Of a stretch of DNA of 64,000 nt, positions 7,797 through 20,154 are shown in pieces (positions within the stretch are counted from its first letter, which is position 1; each line of letters opens with the position of its first letter). Below the pieces are notes generated by a model that did not search any database, was not told where the DNA came from, and saw only the letters and a program-made list of their open reading frames with translations. This DNA is from Bacteroidota bacterium (GTDB taxonomy: Bacteria; Bacteroidota; Bacteroidia; 2-12-FULL-35-15): contig JAOQAG010000051.1 of NCBI GenBank assembly GCA_025963715.1, forward strand, positions 1 through 64,000, written 5' to 3'. Both the position numbers and the translations under genes were made by a program.

Positions 7797-10700
7797 ATGA
7801 ACAAGCTAAAAGTAATTGTATTAGCAGTAGGGTTTTTATTTTCATTCACATGCAGCACACATTTGTTTGCACAGCAAACAATGATCTACGTGCACGAGGA
7901 TGCCGAATTTAAAACTGCGATCGAACTCTTCCAGAAAGAGAAGTATGGCGCCGCGCAAAAAAGTTTTGTCAAAATCATCGAATCCCATTCTGATCCAAAA
8001 TCGCTTGTGCGGATAGATGCAGAATATTACAATGCGATCTGCGCCATTGAATTATTCAACAAGGATGGCGAATTATTCCTGAAACAATTTGTAAAAGATC
8101 ATCCGGAAAGCCCGAAAGTAAAATCTGCATATTTTTATTTAGGAAAATACAATTACCGCAAAAAGAAATGGAAAGATGCGCTGGATTGGTTTGCTAAAGT
8201 GGACATTTACGATCTGACCACGGAAGAGCTTCCTGAATTTTATTTCAAACGTGGGTATAGTTATTTCAGCACCGACAAATTCACGGAAGCAAAAAAAGAT
8301 CTGTATGAGATCAAGGATGTGGATAATAAATATGCAGGCGCTGCAAAGTATTATTATGCGCACATTGCATACACCGAAAAAAATTACGAAACGGCGCTTA
8401 CCGATTTTTTAAAGCTGCAGCAGAACGAAACATTCGGGCCGGTGGTGCCTTATTACATTGCGCAGATCTACTATTTACAAGGGAAATACGATCTGGTGAT
8501 CACGTATGCGCCCGCCCTGCTGGATTCGGCAAACACCAAACGTGCGCCGGAAATAGCGCGCATTTTAGGCGAATCGTATTACCGCACCGGCAAATACGGG
8601 GAGGCAATTCCCTTCCTGAAAAAATATGAAAAAGCTGCCGGTAAACTGCCACGCGGTGATCAGTATGAATTGGGATATGCATTTTACCAGGTAAAAAGCT
8701 ACGATGATGCGATCGATTATTTTACCGGCGTAACCAACATTGATGATTCGCTGGCGCAGAATGCCTATTATCATTTGGGCGATTGTTATTTGAAAACAAA
8801 TAATAAACAAAATGCACGTACGGCATTCGGACAGGCTTCCAAGCTGGATTTTGATAAATCGATCCAGGAAGACGCCTTGTACAGTTATGCAAAGCTGTGT
8901 TACGAGCTGGCATACAATCCATATAACGAAGCGATCAAAGCTTTCCAGACGTATATTAATAATTATCCGGACTCGCCGCACCTGGATGAAGCATACACGT
9001 ATTTAGTGAATGTATTTACCACCACGCACAATTACAAAGGCGCTATCGAAGCCATTGAAGCGATCAAAGTGCCGACGCCGGAATTAAAACAAGCGCATCA
9101 GAAGGTGGCGTATTTCCGTGGTGTGGATCTGTTTAACAACGGTGAGTTTGCTAACGCGATCCAGCTGTTTGATAAGTCAATGACCTATAAATTTGATAAA
9201 TTAATTACCGCGCAGGCCATTTACTGGAAAGGCGAATCGTATTACAGGCTGAAACAATATTCCAAAGCAATTGAAAATTACCAGGCATACATTGCAGAGC
9301 CGGGCGCTATTGGTAAAAGCGAATTGAGCGATGCCAATTACAATATCGGCTACGCGTATTACAAACAAAACGATTACGATAACAGTAATTTATGGTTCCG
9401 CAAATTTGTAACGTTTAAGCCGCAAGCCGATCAAAAGAAAATAAACGACGCGCTGAACCGTATTGGCGACGGGTATTTTAAGAAGAATGATTATTCCAAC
9501 GCAGCAGATTATTACGATCAGTCCTACAAAATGAAATTGCTGGATGCAGATTATGCTTTGCTTCAAAAATCTTTGGCAAACGGCGTTCAGAAAAAATATC
9601 CGGTGGAGATCAATGATCTGCAAATGCTTATCAGCAACTACCCGAAATCGGGGCAGGTGCAGCAGGCAAAACTTGAACTGGCAAAGGCGTATGAAAAAAA
9701 TAATCAGACGGATCTTGCCCTGGATGCGTATCAAAAATTTACTACAGAATATCCAAACAGTAAAGAGATGTCTATTGCGCTGAGCAAGATCGGTTTGATC
9801 TATTTTCAGCGGAAAGAAGATGATAAAGCATTTACCTATTTTGATAAGCTGATCAAATACAACCGTACATCAAATGAAGCATTAGCTGCGATCAACAGTG
9901 TGAAACAGATCTATACCGCAAAAGGCGATATTGCAGGATTGGAAACCTGGATGAGCTCCGTTGGCGCTTCGTTCCCACAGATGGAAAAAGATTCGCTGGC
10001 ATTTAATGTTGGAAAAAAACACTATGTTTTTGGAGAATACAAAAACGCATCGGTAGATTTTGATAAATACATCGCAGAATTTCCGGGCGGATTTTTCCTG
10101 CTGCAGGCATTGGGAATGAAAGCCGATGCGGATGATCAGCTTGGAAATACCGATGCTGCACTGGCAGGTTATACAGCTATCATTGCGAAAAGTAAAAATG
10201 AATATACCGAGCAGGCTTTGTATCGTGCGTCTGACATAACGTATAAAAAACAAAATTATACGCAGGCATTGGACTGGTACAAACAGCTGGAGCAACTGGC
10301 AGAAAATCCAAGAAGTATCACTGCGGCTAAGATCGGCTTGATGCGCTGCAATTACCAGCTGAAAAATTATGCAGATGCTGTGACGTATGCTAATAAAGTT
10401 TTATCGCTGGAAAAACTGAGTAACGAGCTGAAAAATGAAGCGCATTACGTGATCGCACAATCGGATTTTGCTACTGAAAAATACGACGATGCTTTCGCCG
10501 AATTTAAAGCGCTTTCCAATACAGCAAAAAATGAAATGGGTGCAGAAGCCGGATATAATGTGGCCTACATCTATTATCTGAAAAACGAATACAAACAATC
10601 GCAAAAAACAATTTATGATTTTGCAGGCGAAAGCGATTACGAATATTGGGTATCAAAAGCCGTGATCTTATTGGCCGATGATTTTGTAGCAATGAAAGAT

Positions 10701-10940
10701 CTGTTCCAGGCAAAAACAACATTAAAAGGCGTTATCAGCGATTCGAAAACGCCGGAGCTGATAAAAATTGCGCAAACAAAACTGGATAAGATCATTGCAG
10801 ATGAAGAAGCCGCCAAACAAATAAAGCTGGCGCCGGAGCCTATAAAAGTCGAATTTCAGGGCGATTCCACCGAACAGAAAAAATTATTTAACGAGCCTGT
10901 GGTTGTTCCGCAAGGCGATGCACCGAAACAAGAAAATTAA
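7797..10940 (+). CDS. Secreted tetratricopeptide-repeat protein, about 1000 aa
   Basis: 1047 aa with a signal peptide (residues 1-25, ending THLFAQ), so it is periplasmic or outer-membrane associated. Nearly the whole length consists of TPR-type helical hairpins of about 34-37 residues, with signatures such as YFKRGYSYF, YYLQGKYDL, AYYHLGDCYLK and YYIAQIYY. It has an acidic, Gln-rich tail. Similar long TPR proteins are common in Bacteroidota and often sit directly upstream of a beta-barrel gene, as here: the next gene's preferred start is 10 nt after this stop. This suggests a scaffold working with the outer-membrane protein. No enzymatic motif is seen. Confidence 0.85.
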   Translation: MNKLKVIVLAVGFLFSFTCSTHLFAQQTMIYVHEDAEFKTAIELFQKEKYGAAQKSFVKIIESHSDPKSLVRIDAEYYNAICAIELFNKDGELFLKQFVKDHPESPKVKSAYFYLGKYNYRKKKWKDALDWFAKVDIYDLTTEELPEFYFKRGYSYFSTDKFTEAKKDLYEIKDVDNKYAGAAKYYYAHIAYTEKNYETALTDFLKLQQNETFGPVVPYYIAQIYYLQGKYDLVITYAPALLDSANTKRAPEIARILGESYYRTGKYGEAIPFLKKYEKAAGKLPRGDQYELGYAFYQVKSYDDAIDYFTGVTNIDDSLAQNAYYHLGDCYLKTNNKQNARTAFGQASKLDFDKSIQEDALYSYAKLCYELAYNPYNEAIKAFQTYINNYPDSPHLDEAYTYLVNVFTTTHNYKGAIEAIEAIKVPTPELKQAHQKVAYFRGVDLFNNGEFANAIQLFDKSMTYKFDKLITAQAIYWKGESYYRLKQYSKAIENYQAYIAEPGAIGKSELSDANYNIGYAYYKQNDYDNSNLWFRKFVTFKPQADQKKINDALNRIGDGYFKKNDYSNAADYYDQSYKMKLLDADYALLQKSLANGVQKKYPVEINDLQMLISNYPKSGQVQQAKLELAKAYEKNNQTDLALDAYQKFTTEYPNSKEMSIALSKIGLIYFQRKEDDKAFTYFDKLIKYNRTSNEALAAINSVKQIYTAKGDIAGLETWMSSVGASFPQMEKDSLAFNVGKKHYVFGEYKNASVDFDKYIAEFPGGFFLLQALGMKADADDQLGNTDAALAGYTAIIAKSKNEYTEQALYRASDITYKKQNYTQALDWYKQLEQLAENPRSITAAKIGLMRCNYQLKNYADAVTYANKVLSLEKLSNELKNEAHYVIAQSDFATEKYDDAFAEFKALSNTAKNEMGAEAGYNVAYIYYLKNEYKQSQKTIYDFAGESDYEYWVSKAVILLADDFVAMKDLFQAKTTLKGVISDSKTPELIKIAQTKLDKIIADEEAAKQIKLAPEPIKVEFQGDSTEQKKLFNEPVVVPQGDAPKQEN

Positions 10941-10950
10941 AATCATCGAT

Positions 10951-12627
10951 ATGATTCCGTCCATTAAAAGAATAACAATTTTGCTTTGTGTACTTGTCCT
11001 GCACGAGTGTAATTTGTTTGCGCAATCAAGAAAAACAGATACCATTAATTATACAACCGAAGGGTCCGGGACTTACTATGCTCATATCGCGGATGCGAAT
11101 AAAATAAACAATAACCCGGAGGTAAAAGATTCCACGCAAAAAATTGCAGTTGGACCTTACGGGATCCATTCGCAGCGCATCAATACACCGTATGCGATAG
11201 ATCCGATCATCCCGGCGCAAATGGTAGGCGAGCCGCTCACCAAGCTGTACAGTGGTTTGGTAAAAGTGGGTTACGGTAATTACAACATGCCTTACGGCGA
11301 AGTGTGGTACAACAACCTGCGCTCGAAAGAATACGCATACGGCATTCACATGAAGCATTTGTCGTCCACATCCACGCTGAAAGATTATGGCAACAGCAGC
11401 TTTAGCGATAACGAATTGGGTTTGTACGGAAAAAAATTCCTGAAAGAACATACACTGCTGGGTAATTTTGATTACAACCGCAACGTGGTACATTTTTACG
11501 GATACGATCCTGTTTTGCATCGCCTGGAAAAAGATGAAACCGTGCAGCGTTTTAATTTATTTACGGCGGGCGCCGAGCTGCAAAGTCATTATACCAAGCC
11601 GGAACGTTTCAATCACGATATCCGCCTGAGCTATTATAATTTAATGGACCTGTACAAATCATCTGAAAACAACATCAATGCAAATGGCTTTGTACAAACG
11701 GCCATACAGGGCGAATTGTTGAAAGTAAATGCCGGTGTGGATTATTACAATTACAAAACAAAAACGGATACCACCAACAATACCATCATCACACTGAATC
11801 CTAATTTTATTGCTACCGGCGAAAAATACCGCGCCAGCATTGGAATTACAGCGGCCGTGGATGTGCAGCCGTCCAGCTCCAAATTTTATTTTTATCCGAA
11901 TGTGGAATTGAGCTACAATATTTTTGAAGACATCATTATCCCGTATGCAGGTGTTACCGGCGGTTTGAAAAAGAACAGCTTTAAATCACTGACAGATGAA
12001 AATCCCTTTGTATTGTCGGCACTGCAAACAAAAAACAGCAATACCAAATACGAATTGTTTGGCGGTTTGCGTGGCACGTTATCATCTAAAATTGCTTACA
12101 CCACGCGCGTTTCGTATGCAAGTGTGAACAATATGGCTTTGTATGTAAACGATTACGAGCAGCTGTTGCAAAACCGTTTTGGCGTGATCTACGACAATGC
12201 AGAAGTATTGAATGTACGCGGAGAAGTATCGTACCAGGCGCGCGAAAAATTGCGCATCAACATCCGGGGCGATTATTTTAATTACAAAATGGAGAACGAG
12301 ATCCGCGCCTGGTTTAAGCCGCAGGTGAAATTCACGCTTTCGGGAAATTACAACCTGAAAGATAAAATTGTGGTAAAAGCCGACTTGTTTTACATCGATA
12401 GCCAGTATGCAAAAATAATTACAGAAGATGCATTCGGAAAACAAACCATTACCGCAAAAGAGCTAAAAGGCGTATTTGATGCGAATATCGGGGTGGAATA
12501 CCGCTATACCAAAAAGCTTGGCTTTTTTGTTAACCTGAACAACATCGCGGCACAGCGCTACAACAGGTGGTATAAATACCCAACGCAAAAATTCGGTTTT
12601 ATGGCCGGGTTATCCTATTCTTTTTAA
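10951..12627 (+). CDS. Outer-membrane beta-barrel protein (TonB-receptor-like barrel without plug)
   Basis: 558 aa from the ATG at 10951 (MIPSIKRITILLC), which gives a normal signal peptide ending NLFAQ. An in-frame ATG at 10903 would overlap the preceding gene and add 16 charged residues. After about residue 75 the chain is an alternating amphipathic beta-strand pattern rich in Tyr, Asn and Gly (VKVGYGNYNMPYGEVWYNN, LFGGLRGTLSSKIAYTTRVSY). The protein ends in a strand closing with Phe (FGFMAGLSYSF), a usual outer-membrane barrel signature. No TonB box or plug domain is visible. It forms an operon with the TPR gene. Substrate unknown. Confidence 0.78.
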   Translation: MIPSIKRITILLCVLVLHECNLFAQSRKTDTINYTTEGSGTYYAHIADANKINNNPEVKDSTQKIAVGPYGIHSQRINTPYAIDPIIPAQMVGEPLTKLYSGLVKVGYGNYNMPYGEVWYNNLRSKEYAYGIHMKHLSSTSTLKDYGNSSFSDNELGLYGKKFLKEHTLLGNFDYNRNVVHFYGYDPVLHRLEKDETVQRFNLFTAGAELQSHYTKPERFNHDIRLSYYNLMDLYKSSENNINANGFVQTAIQGELLKVNAGVDYYNYKTKTDTTNNTIITLNPNFIATGEKYRASIGITAAVDVQPSSSKFYFYPNVELSYNIFEDIIIPYAGVTGGLKKNSFKSLTDENPFVLSALQTKNSNTKYELFGGLRGTLSSKIAYTTRVSYASVNNMALYVNDYEQLLQNRFGVIYDNAEVLNVRGEVSYQAREKLRINIRGDYFNYKMENEIRAWFKPQVKFTLSGNYNLKDKIVVKADLFYIDSQYAKIITEDAFGKQTITAKELKGVFDANIGVEYRYTKKLGFFVNLNNIAAQRYNRWYKYPTQKFGFMAGLSYSF

Positions 12628-12885
12628 GCATTGGAACAATCTTGAAATTCAGGAATTGGGATTTAGGATGTAGGATTGGAACTGTGTTTGCAAAAAAAAT
12701 ACACTTTTTCCTGAGTAAGAAAGCCCTGAAAAGACCCATTCTTTTTTTAATTGTTTCAGCACGTCAGCAACCACAGCTTCAATCCTGAATCCCAATTCCT
12801 GAATCCCAATTCCTGAATCTTAAATTTTAACCACATCTGCACATCATTTCAGCTATAAAAAATCGACAAATCTGCCAAAAAAACG

Positions 12886-12930
12886 AAGCCTTATTTTTAT
12901 TAACATTTAGTTAATAAATAAGGCTTTTTT
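12886..12930 (+). terminator. Rho-independent terminator
   Basis: AAGCCTTATTT...GTTAATAAATAAGGCTT forms a 17-bp stem (two extra T in the left arm) followed by T5. It lies 260 nt after the beta-barrel gene and 82 nt before gyrB, and would isolate gyrB from read-through. Confidence 0.8.
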
Positions 12931-12966
12931 GTGTGCTTCTTTCTCGCTATTTTCAAGGGAATTCGC

Positions 12967-12974
12967 TATATTTG
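12967..12974 (+). promoter_or_regulatory. gyrB promoter -7 element
   Basis: TATATTTG fits the Bacteroidota -7 consensus TAnnTTTG exactly and lies 38 nt upstream of the ATG. The -33 TTTG is not obvious at the expected spacing. The same octamer precedes the collagen-like genes of this window. Confidence 0.55.
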
Positions 12975-13008
12975 TTAGCCTTAAAAAAAAGCAAAAATTA
13001 TATTATAA

Positions 13009-14979
<1,971 letters not shown>

Positions 14980-14990
14980 GAAATAATTTT

Positions 14991-15038
14991 ATTACATAAA
15001 AAAAGGCGGAATGAGAATTTCGCCTTTTTTTATGTAAT
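14991..15038 (+). terminator. gyrB terminator
   Basis: Perfect 18-bp inverted repeat (14991-15008 and 15021-15038) with a 12-nt loop. The right arm contains T7. It starts 11 nt after the gyrB stop. Confidence 0.88.
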
Positions 15039-15265
15039 AAAGTTCAAAGTTTAAGGTTCAAAAGTTTAAAGTTTGCTGTGTACGGATAACGAACAGGAAC
15101 GAAACTACGAATCTGTGTTTGCTGAAAAAAATCAATTCATTATTTCAGGCTGTCATCCCGTCTGCCGCGGCGGACGGGATCTGTTTATTGAAGACTGTAT
15201 GCTACAATTAGTTCAGCAAAAAAAAATCCGTTTAAATCTGCTCCATCCGCCTCATCCGCGTTCCA

Positions 15266-15290
15266 TAAAAAAAGCCGCATTAACGCGGCT
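15266..15290 (-). terminator. Terminator at the end of the surface-protein locus
   Basis: Read on the minus strand, AGCCGCGTTAATGCGGCT is followed by T7. It lies 25 nt after the stop of the 96-aa gene, and so ends the collagen-like/small-protein transcript. Confidence 0.78.
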
Positions 15291-15315
15291 CTTTTGTCAG
15301 TTATCTAATTCAGTA

Positions 15316-15606
15316 TTAATATTGTTTCTTCGGATCAATGATCGCCGGTTGTGCTTTGGAGGATGAGGGCTGTGTACCTGAAGCAGGCGTATTATTACCA
15401 GCATCTGCAGGAGGAGTATAAACGCTCTGCTGATTTTTTCCGGCCCTGGAAATTGTTCCACGGGGCGTTGTATCATGCGAACTGCTTACTGAGTCAGTAT
15501 TAACTACAGCAGATTGTTCTTTTCCCGTTTTAGCCTGGCTTTGAGCAAAGGAATGTGAAATACAGAAAAAGGGTAATCCGGCGAAAAGCAAAAAATATTT
15601 TTTCAT
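15316..15606 (-). CDS. Small secreted hypothetical protein (paired with collagen-like gene)
   Basis: 96 aa. Signal peptide MKKYFLLFAGLPFFCISHSFAQ (about 1-22), then a low-complexity, Pro/Ser/Thr/Gln-rich disordered chain without cysteine in the mature part, ending IIDPKKQY. It starts only 8 nt after the stop of the 552-aa collagen-like gene, so it is very probably translated from the same mRNA. The 84-aa gene at 22666-22920 has the same size, composition and position after another collagen-like gene. No known domain is recognised. A chaperone, linker or surface-matrix role is only a guess from context. Confidence 0.65.
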   Translation of the reverse strand: MKKYFLLFAGLPFFCISHSFAQSQAKTGKEQSAVVNTDSVSSSHDTTPRGTISRAGKNQQSVYTPPADAGNNTPASGTQPSSSKAQPAIIDPKKQY

Positions 15607-15614
15607 AATTTGAA

Positions 15615-17273
15615 TTATTGATAAATTAACTGCACAGAGATCATTCCCTGTCTGATGTCACCAACGGCTCCGCTAACAGCGGCGTTACAGCTTCCCGTTA
15701 ATTGTTGCCAGCAACGAAGGTCATACGTATATGTACCTGCAGTCAGTGTTTCGATGATTTCCATGCTTGGATTTCCCCATAGATTATTTTCGTCAAGATC
15801 GATAAGAGCGTCGCCAAGATAAGTACGTTTAAAGCCACCATTAGTAGTTAATACTGCATTCCGGTAGATCGCAACATCCGTTCCGCTGATCCCGCCGTTT
15901 GTTGCGCAATTGGTCAATATGCCTACTTCAGCATGCACCATAGCTTTTGCCGTCATACCTGCAGGAATGGTTACTGTTATGGTCAACCCCGGAAGATTCT
16001 GCCACGTTGTGCTTGTTGTCACAGTGGCGGTACCATATGCTACTAATACATCATTAAAAAGGATGCCTGTAGGCCCTGTAATACCTGTAGCTCCCGTTGT
16101 TCCTGTAGATCCGGTTATTCCGGCAACTCCGGTACTGCCGGTTACCCCGGTTATTCCGATAGGGCCTGCTGCACCTGTTGCTCCGGTTGCGCCAATAGCA
16201 CCTGTTGCTCCGGTAACACCTGTTGTTCCTGCAACTCCTGTACTGCCGGTTGTTCCGGTTATTCCGATAGGGCCTGTTGCACCTGTAGTCCCTGTAACAC
16301 CAGTAGCTCCTGCAATTCCTGTACTACCGGTTACGCCTGTGGTTCCTATAGCACCCGTTACACCTGTTGTTCCGGTAATACCTGTAGTTCCTGCAATTCC
16401 AGTACTACCTGTTACTCCGGTAGTTCCTATAATACCCGTTGCACCGGTAGTTCCGGTAACACCTGTTGTTCCTGCAATTCCAGTATTACCTGTTATTCCT
16501 GTTGGTCCGATATCGCCTGTAGTCCCGGTAACACCTGTTGTGCCTGTATTACCTGCAATACCTGTAGCTCCGATTGCACCGGTTGGCCCGATATCACCTG
16601 TAGCTCCTGTAATTCCCGTTGTTCCTGCAATTCCTGTAGGCCCTATATCACCGGTAGCGCCCATACTTCCAGTTGCGCCGGTCGGTCCAATATCACCTGT
16701 TGCTCCTGTAGTTCCTGCAATTCCTGTAGGCCCTATATCACCCGTAGCGCCTGTACTTCCAATTGCACCGGTTGGTCCAATATCACCTGTGGCTCCTGTA
16801 GTTCCTGCAACTCCTGTAGGTCCGATATCGCCTGTTGCACCTGTTATTCCTGCAACTCCGGTGGTACCTGTACTTCCAATCGCTCCGGTTGCGCCAATAT
16901 CACCTGTAGCACCGGTATTTCCGATTGCTCCCACTGTTCCTGCAGCACCCGTGGCTCCGGTTGCACCTATGGTTCCGCTACCTGATATAGCGCACAAAGA
17001 TACCCATACTGAGATGGGTTGATTGTAAAAGAAAAAACAGGAAGAATCCGTATTGTAAATTAATAATGCATTGGCAGGTGCTGTAATTGCATTCATTGCC
17101 GCAGTATTCATTCGTGGAACCAAGACTCCTTTATTGGAAGATTGCATTTCCAGGATGGAGCTCGCATCCGGTGTGGTTGTTCCTATACCAACGTTATTCT
17201 GTGCGGAGGTACTGTTTGAAAGAATAGCAAGAAAAGTAAGAACAATAAATGTCCGGTGTAGTAGCAGTTTCAT
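15615..17273 (-). CDS. Collagen-like Gly-X-Thr repeat surface protein (552 aa)
   Basis: The start is the ATG at 17273, giving a signal peptide that ends NSTSAQ; an in-frame ATG at 17372 would add 33 residues that do not look like a leader. Residues about 25-97 form the conserved Bacteroidota N-terminal module ([41 protein letters not shown]). Residues about 98-403 are about 100 uninterrupted Gly-X-Y triplets, with Thr dominating the Y position ([10 protein letters not shown]). The last 149 residues are a beta-rich jelly-roll-like domain ([33 protein letters not shown]), resembling C1q/TNF-type trimerisation heads. It is probably a trimeric fibre on the cell surface. No T9SS sorting domain is visible. 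A 96-aa gene follows directly. Confidence 0.82.
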   Translation of the reverse strand: MKLLLHRTFIVLTFLAILSNSTSAQNNVGIGTTTPDASSILEMQSSNKGVLVPRMNTAAMNAITAPANALLIYNTDSSCFFFYNQPISVWVSLCAISGSGTIGATGATGAAGTVGAIGNTGATGDIGATGAIGSTGTTGVAGITGATGDIGPTGVAGTTGATGDIGPTGAIGSTGATGDIGPTGIAGTTGATGDIGPTGATGSMGATGDIGPTGIAGTTGITGATGDIGPTGAIGATGIAGNTGTTGVTGTTGDIGPTGITGNTGIAGTTGVTGTTGATGIIGTTGVTGSTGIAGTTGITGTTGVTGAIGTTGVTGSTGIAGATGVTGTTGATGPIGITGTTGSTGVAGTTGVTGATGAIGATGATGAAGPIGITGVTGSTGVAGITGSTGTTGATGITGPTGILFNDVLVAYGTATVTTSTTWQNLPGLTITVTIPAGMTAKAMVHAEVGILTNCATNGGISGTDVAIYRNAVLTTNGGFKRTYLGDALIDLDENNLWGNPSMEIIETLTAGTYTYDLRCWQQLTGSCNAAVSGAVGDIRQGMISVQLIYQ

Positions 17274-17295
17274 AGTGAGTATAATTTTTCCATGG

Positions 17296-17303
17296 TAAAT
17301 ATA
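17296..17303 (-). promoter_or_regulatory. Possible -7 element, 552-aa collagen-like gene
   Basis: On the minus strand TATATTTA (one change from TATATTTG) lies 23 nt upstream of the start at 17273, matching the position of the box before the other collagen-like genes. Confidence 0.45.
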
Positions 17304-17383
17304 GTCCAATTTTATTACAAAGCGACAAATACAGCATGTAGTTGGAATACATAATTCTGCTGTTTGTCCCAAAAAAAATAAAG

Positions 17384-17414
17384 AAGGCTTGGGGTTTTAG
17401 CTCCGGCCTTTGTA
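17384..17414 (-). terminator. Possible terminator of the 803-aa gene
   Basis: On the minus strand an imperfect stem AAGGCCGGAG...AGCCTT is followed by a T-rich run (CTTTATTTTTTTT). It lies 20-50 nt after the stop at 17435. The stem is weak. Confidence 0.4.
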
Positions 17415-17434
17415 AATATCTGCATAAAGCAGTA

Positions 17435-19846
17435 CTATCGTACTATAATTCCTGGAGCATTATATCCCGAACCGTTATATCTTGCATTGCTAACTGCTGA
17501 AGAATTATTTTTTGCAGGTGCATGATCAAATCTGATTTGAGAACCATCCCACCACAAAGAAGTAGGGGTCTCGCTGGTGTTGTTATCGTTAAACATAACA
17601 CCGCTCATTTTTCCATCAAAATCACTTGCAGATACTTCCGGTGGAACAATTGCACTCATGTTGGTGTATCCTTTTACGGTTACCACCGCAATCCATGAGA
17701 TCTGTACGCTGGATGTTCCACCGTTGTTTTCCATTACTGTAAACCCGTTTGCAGTCACCGACGAAACATATACGCCGTTTGTGCTTCCGCGGGGAGTAAC
17801 AGTGATCACCAGATCCTGGGGATCGGAGATCAGTTTCATAAATTCAGGACTGAATTGGATAAATGCCTGTCCACTCATCATTTGCGCATTTCCTCTTGAT
17901 TGTACATCGGCACTCATGCCCATTGTAGCCTGTGCAGCAACTCTTGTATTTTCACCCACATTGATCAGTTGCGTGATCGGACTGTTTGTAAAAGTGGTAC
18001 CGTCTACATATAAACCGTAGCGGTTCCCTTTTGCATGCAGGCCATATTCAAGGCCGCGTACCCAGCCTCCCATCACGCCACCGTAAATACCCATACCAAT
18101 TTGTGTATTTTGTTGTGTCAAAGGATTGTTAGCGCTCAGCGATCTTGTTTCGCTTCCGCCATAGGTGGTTAAACCGGTTGCAATTCCAGCCTGGTAAGCA
18201 GCACCGAAACCATATACACCATAATCAATACCTGTAGCGGCATAATAACCCAAACCACCGGCTGCAACTCCAAAATCATCACCGTATACGGCGCCGCAAC
18301 GGATAGAAGTAGAGGCAAATGAGCCATAAACACCAAAAGTAAAGGTTCCGGAATTAGCGGTTGTACTTCCGTTCACTCCCACACGGGGGCCGGTTGCCGC
18401 CAGTGTACGGAAACCTGTTCCGGCTACTGTACTTGCATTGATCCCTCTTACACCGGCAGTATTGAAAGCGCCGGTTCCGTTGTACTCGCCCTGTACACCT
18501 GCAAAAATGGTTGTTCCGCCCATGATACCGCCATAAACGGCACCACCGTTAAAGCTGCTGTATCCGTTCACAGCCCAGGGGAAGGTAGCATTTGAAACGC
18601 CGTTCATTAAATCGCCTGTAAGTGTCGTATTTAATGTACCAACAAAAAACTCACCTAGCTGGCTGAAACGCGCTCTGTAAATATTGTTCGTTCTGATGTC
18701 AATATTTTGTGCATCGGTTGTACCAATAAAATTGGTACCGGCAGTGGTAGTGTTACCGCCGTTTGTTCCTGCATTACCTGTGATGGTCCAGTGGGTATTC
18801 AAATCTGCACCGGTAGCACCTGTAGCGCCGGTAGCACCAATAGTCCCCGCCGTTCCGGTACTTCCTGTAACACCTGCAATTCCGGTTGCGCCTGTTGTTC
18901 CTGCAGCTCCGGTTGCACCTGTGGTTCCTGCAATTCCGGTAACGCCTGTAGTGCCAACAGCGCCTGTTGCACCGGTTATTCCTGTATTGCCAGCCACTCC
19001 CGTATTTCCTGTAACGCCTGTAGCTCCTGCAACTCCGGTTGATCCGGTAGTTCCAACGGCACCTGTAGTACCGGTGGTTCCTGTATTACCAGCAAGCCCT
19101 GTACTTCCTGTAACACCTGTAGTTCCTGCAATTCCGGTGCTTCCTGTTGCTCCGGTAGTACCGGTTGTGCCAGGTGTTCCTAATCCAACACCTGTAGGTC
19201 CAACGAGGCCTGTTGCCCCGGTTGCACCTGTTGTTCCCGCAATTCCAAGGCCTGTAGCACCTGTTGTTCCGGTTGCTCCTGTAGCGCCAATATCACCGGT
19301 TGGCCCCGTAGTTCCTGCAATACCGGTTGCCCCGATATCGCCTGTAGTACCTGTTATGCCTGTAGTTCCGGCTGCACCTGTAGCGCCAATATCTCCGGTA
19401 GCACCTGTGATACCTGCAACACCCGTTGCTCCGATATCACCTGTTGCACCTGTAACGCCAGCTGTACCGGTTGTCCCGATACCGCCTGTAGCGCCGGTAA
19501 TGCCCGCAGTCCCTGTCGCTCCGGTAGCTCCAACAGTTCCTGTGCCTGTTGTGGAGCACAAGGAGATCCATACAGCGGAAGGCTGACGATAGAAAAAGAA
19601 ACACATTGAATCGGTATTGTAGATCAGCAACGAATTGGCTGGTGCTGCAATGGCATTTATCCCGGCTGTATTCATGCGCGGTACCAATACACCTTTGTTG
19701 GTGGACAGCATTTCTAAAATGGCACTTGGATCAGGAGCTGTAGTTCCGATACCAACGTTATCCTGTGCAGATAATTTTGCGACACTAACAATTAACATAA
19801 TTGCAGAAATGATCGCAGTCCTGGAGATATTGTAGCTTATCTTCAT
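17435..19846 (-). CDS. Collagen-like Gly-X-Thr protein with GVYG-rich C-terminal half (803 aa)
   Basis: Signal peptide 1-28 (ending AKLSAQ), then the shared N-terminal module ([32 protein letters not shown]). A Gly-X-Y region spans about 101-350, with Thr in Y and a local break [14 protein letters not shown]. The second half has glycine-rich pseudo-repeats ([41 protein letters not shown]). Such repeats occur in large secreted Bacteroidota proteins. A beta-rich C-terminal domain follows ([39 protein letters not shown]), clearly related to the tail of the 753-aa paralogue. Probably an extracellular fibre with a head domain. Its own TATATTTG box lies 27 nt upstream. Confidence 0.8.
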   Translation of the reverse strand: MKISYNISRTAIISAIMLIVSVAKLSAQDNVGIGTTAPDPSAILEMLSTNKGVLVPRMNTAGINAIAAPANSLLIYNTDSMCFFFYRQPSAVWISLCSTTGTGTVGATGATGTAGITGATGGIGTTGTAGVTGATGDIGATGVAGITGATGDIGATGAAGTTGITGTTGDIGATGIAGTTGPTGDIGATGATGTTGATGLGIAGTTGATGATGLVGPTGVGLGTPGTTGTTGATGSTGIAGTTGVTGSTGLAGNTGTTGTTGAVGTTGSTGVAGATGVTGNTGVAGNTGITGATGAVGTTGVTGIAGTTGATGAAGTTGATGIAGVTGSTGTAGTIGATGATGATGADLNTHWTITGNAGTNGGNTTTAGTNFIGTTDAQNIDIRTNNIYRARFSQLGEFFVGTLNTTLTGDLMNGVSNATFPWAVNGYSSFNGGAVYGGIMGGTTIFAGVQGEYNGTGAFNTAGVRGINASTVAGTGFRTLAATGPRVGVNGSTTANSGTFTFGVYGSFASTSIRCGAVYGDDFGVAAGGLGYYAATGIDYGVYGFGAAYQAGIATGLTTYGGSETRSLSANNPLTQQNTQIGMGIYGGVMGGWVRGLEYGLHAKGNRYGLYVDGTTFTNSPITQLINVGENTRVAAQATMGMSADVQSRGNAQMMSGQAFIQFSPEFMKLISDPQDLVITVTPRGSTNGVYVSSVTANGFTVMENNGGTSSVQISWIAVVTVKGYTNMSAIVPPEVSASDFDGKMSGVMFNDNNTSETPTSLWWDGSQIRFDHAPAKNNSSAVSNARYNGSGYNAPGIIVR

Positions 19847-19872
19847 AGTAAAGTTTTTGTTTTAGTCTATAA

Positions 19873-19880
19873 CAAATATA
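19873..19880 (-). promoter_or_regulatory. -7 element, 803-aa collagen-like gene
   Basis: Minus-strand TATATTTG, exact to the Bacteroidota -7 consensus, 27 nt before the ATG at 19846. Confidence 0.55.
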
Positions 19881-20105
19881 AAATAAAATTTGACTTAGCC
19901 TAATACTAACTTTTAGTTTTTCGAATAGGAAGTGATAAACTGAGGCTTTTGTGTCTGAACAACATTCGTTTCGCAAAAATGTGAATCTGTAAAAACACAA
20001 ACACTAAAATCATAATCGTTACTGCCGTTTCTTCCACCGCGGCGGACTCGAAATGACAGTTGGTAATCCTGTCGAAATTTTGTTCTGTTATTTCAGCATA
20101 GCGCA

Positions 20106-20137
20106 AAAAAAATCCGGAGCATGCTCCGGATTTTTTT
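20106..20137 (-). terminator. Rho-independent terminator (bidirectional hairpin)
   Basis: Perfect 16-bp palindrome AAAAAAATCCGGAGCA/TGCTCCGGATTTTTTT, with T7 on either strand. It follows the 753-aa gene by about 155 nt and precedes the 803-aa promoter. Confidence 0.78.
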
Positions 20138-20154
20138 AATGATTTAAAATAATA

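Larger units (their letters stand above)
14980..15315. repeat. Spacer after gyrB with terminators and REP-like repeats
   Basis: It contains the gyrB terminator, then GTTCAAAGTTTAAGG and ACGGATAACGAACAGG repeats shared with 2556-3058. A palindrome ATCCCGTCTGCCG/CGGCGGACGGGAT lies at 15155-15180 (one mismatch), and the terminator of the minus-strand surface locus at 15268-15290. No gene is supported. Confidence 0.7.

Noticed and set aside
15910-17022. 370-codon open frame on the plus strand rich in Pro-Val
   Set aside because: It is the exact antisense of the Gly-X-Thr coding repeats; the periodic codons (GGx ACx) force an open Val/Pro frame on the other strand. No leader or independent signals.
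18684-19586. 300-codon plus-strand Pro-Val frame, and similar ones at 21596-22180 and 23352-23843
   Set aside because: Same antisense effect of collagen-like repeats in each paralogue.
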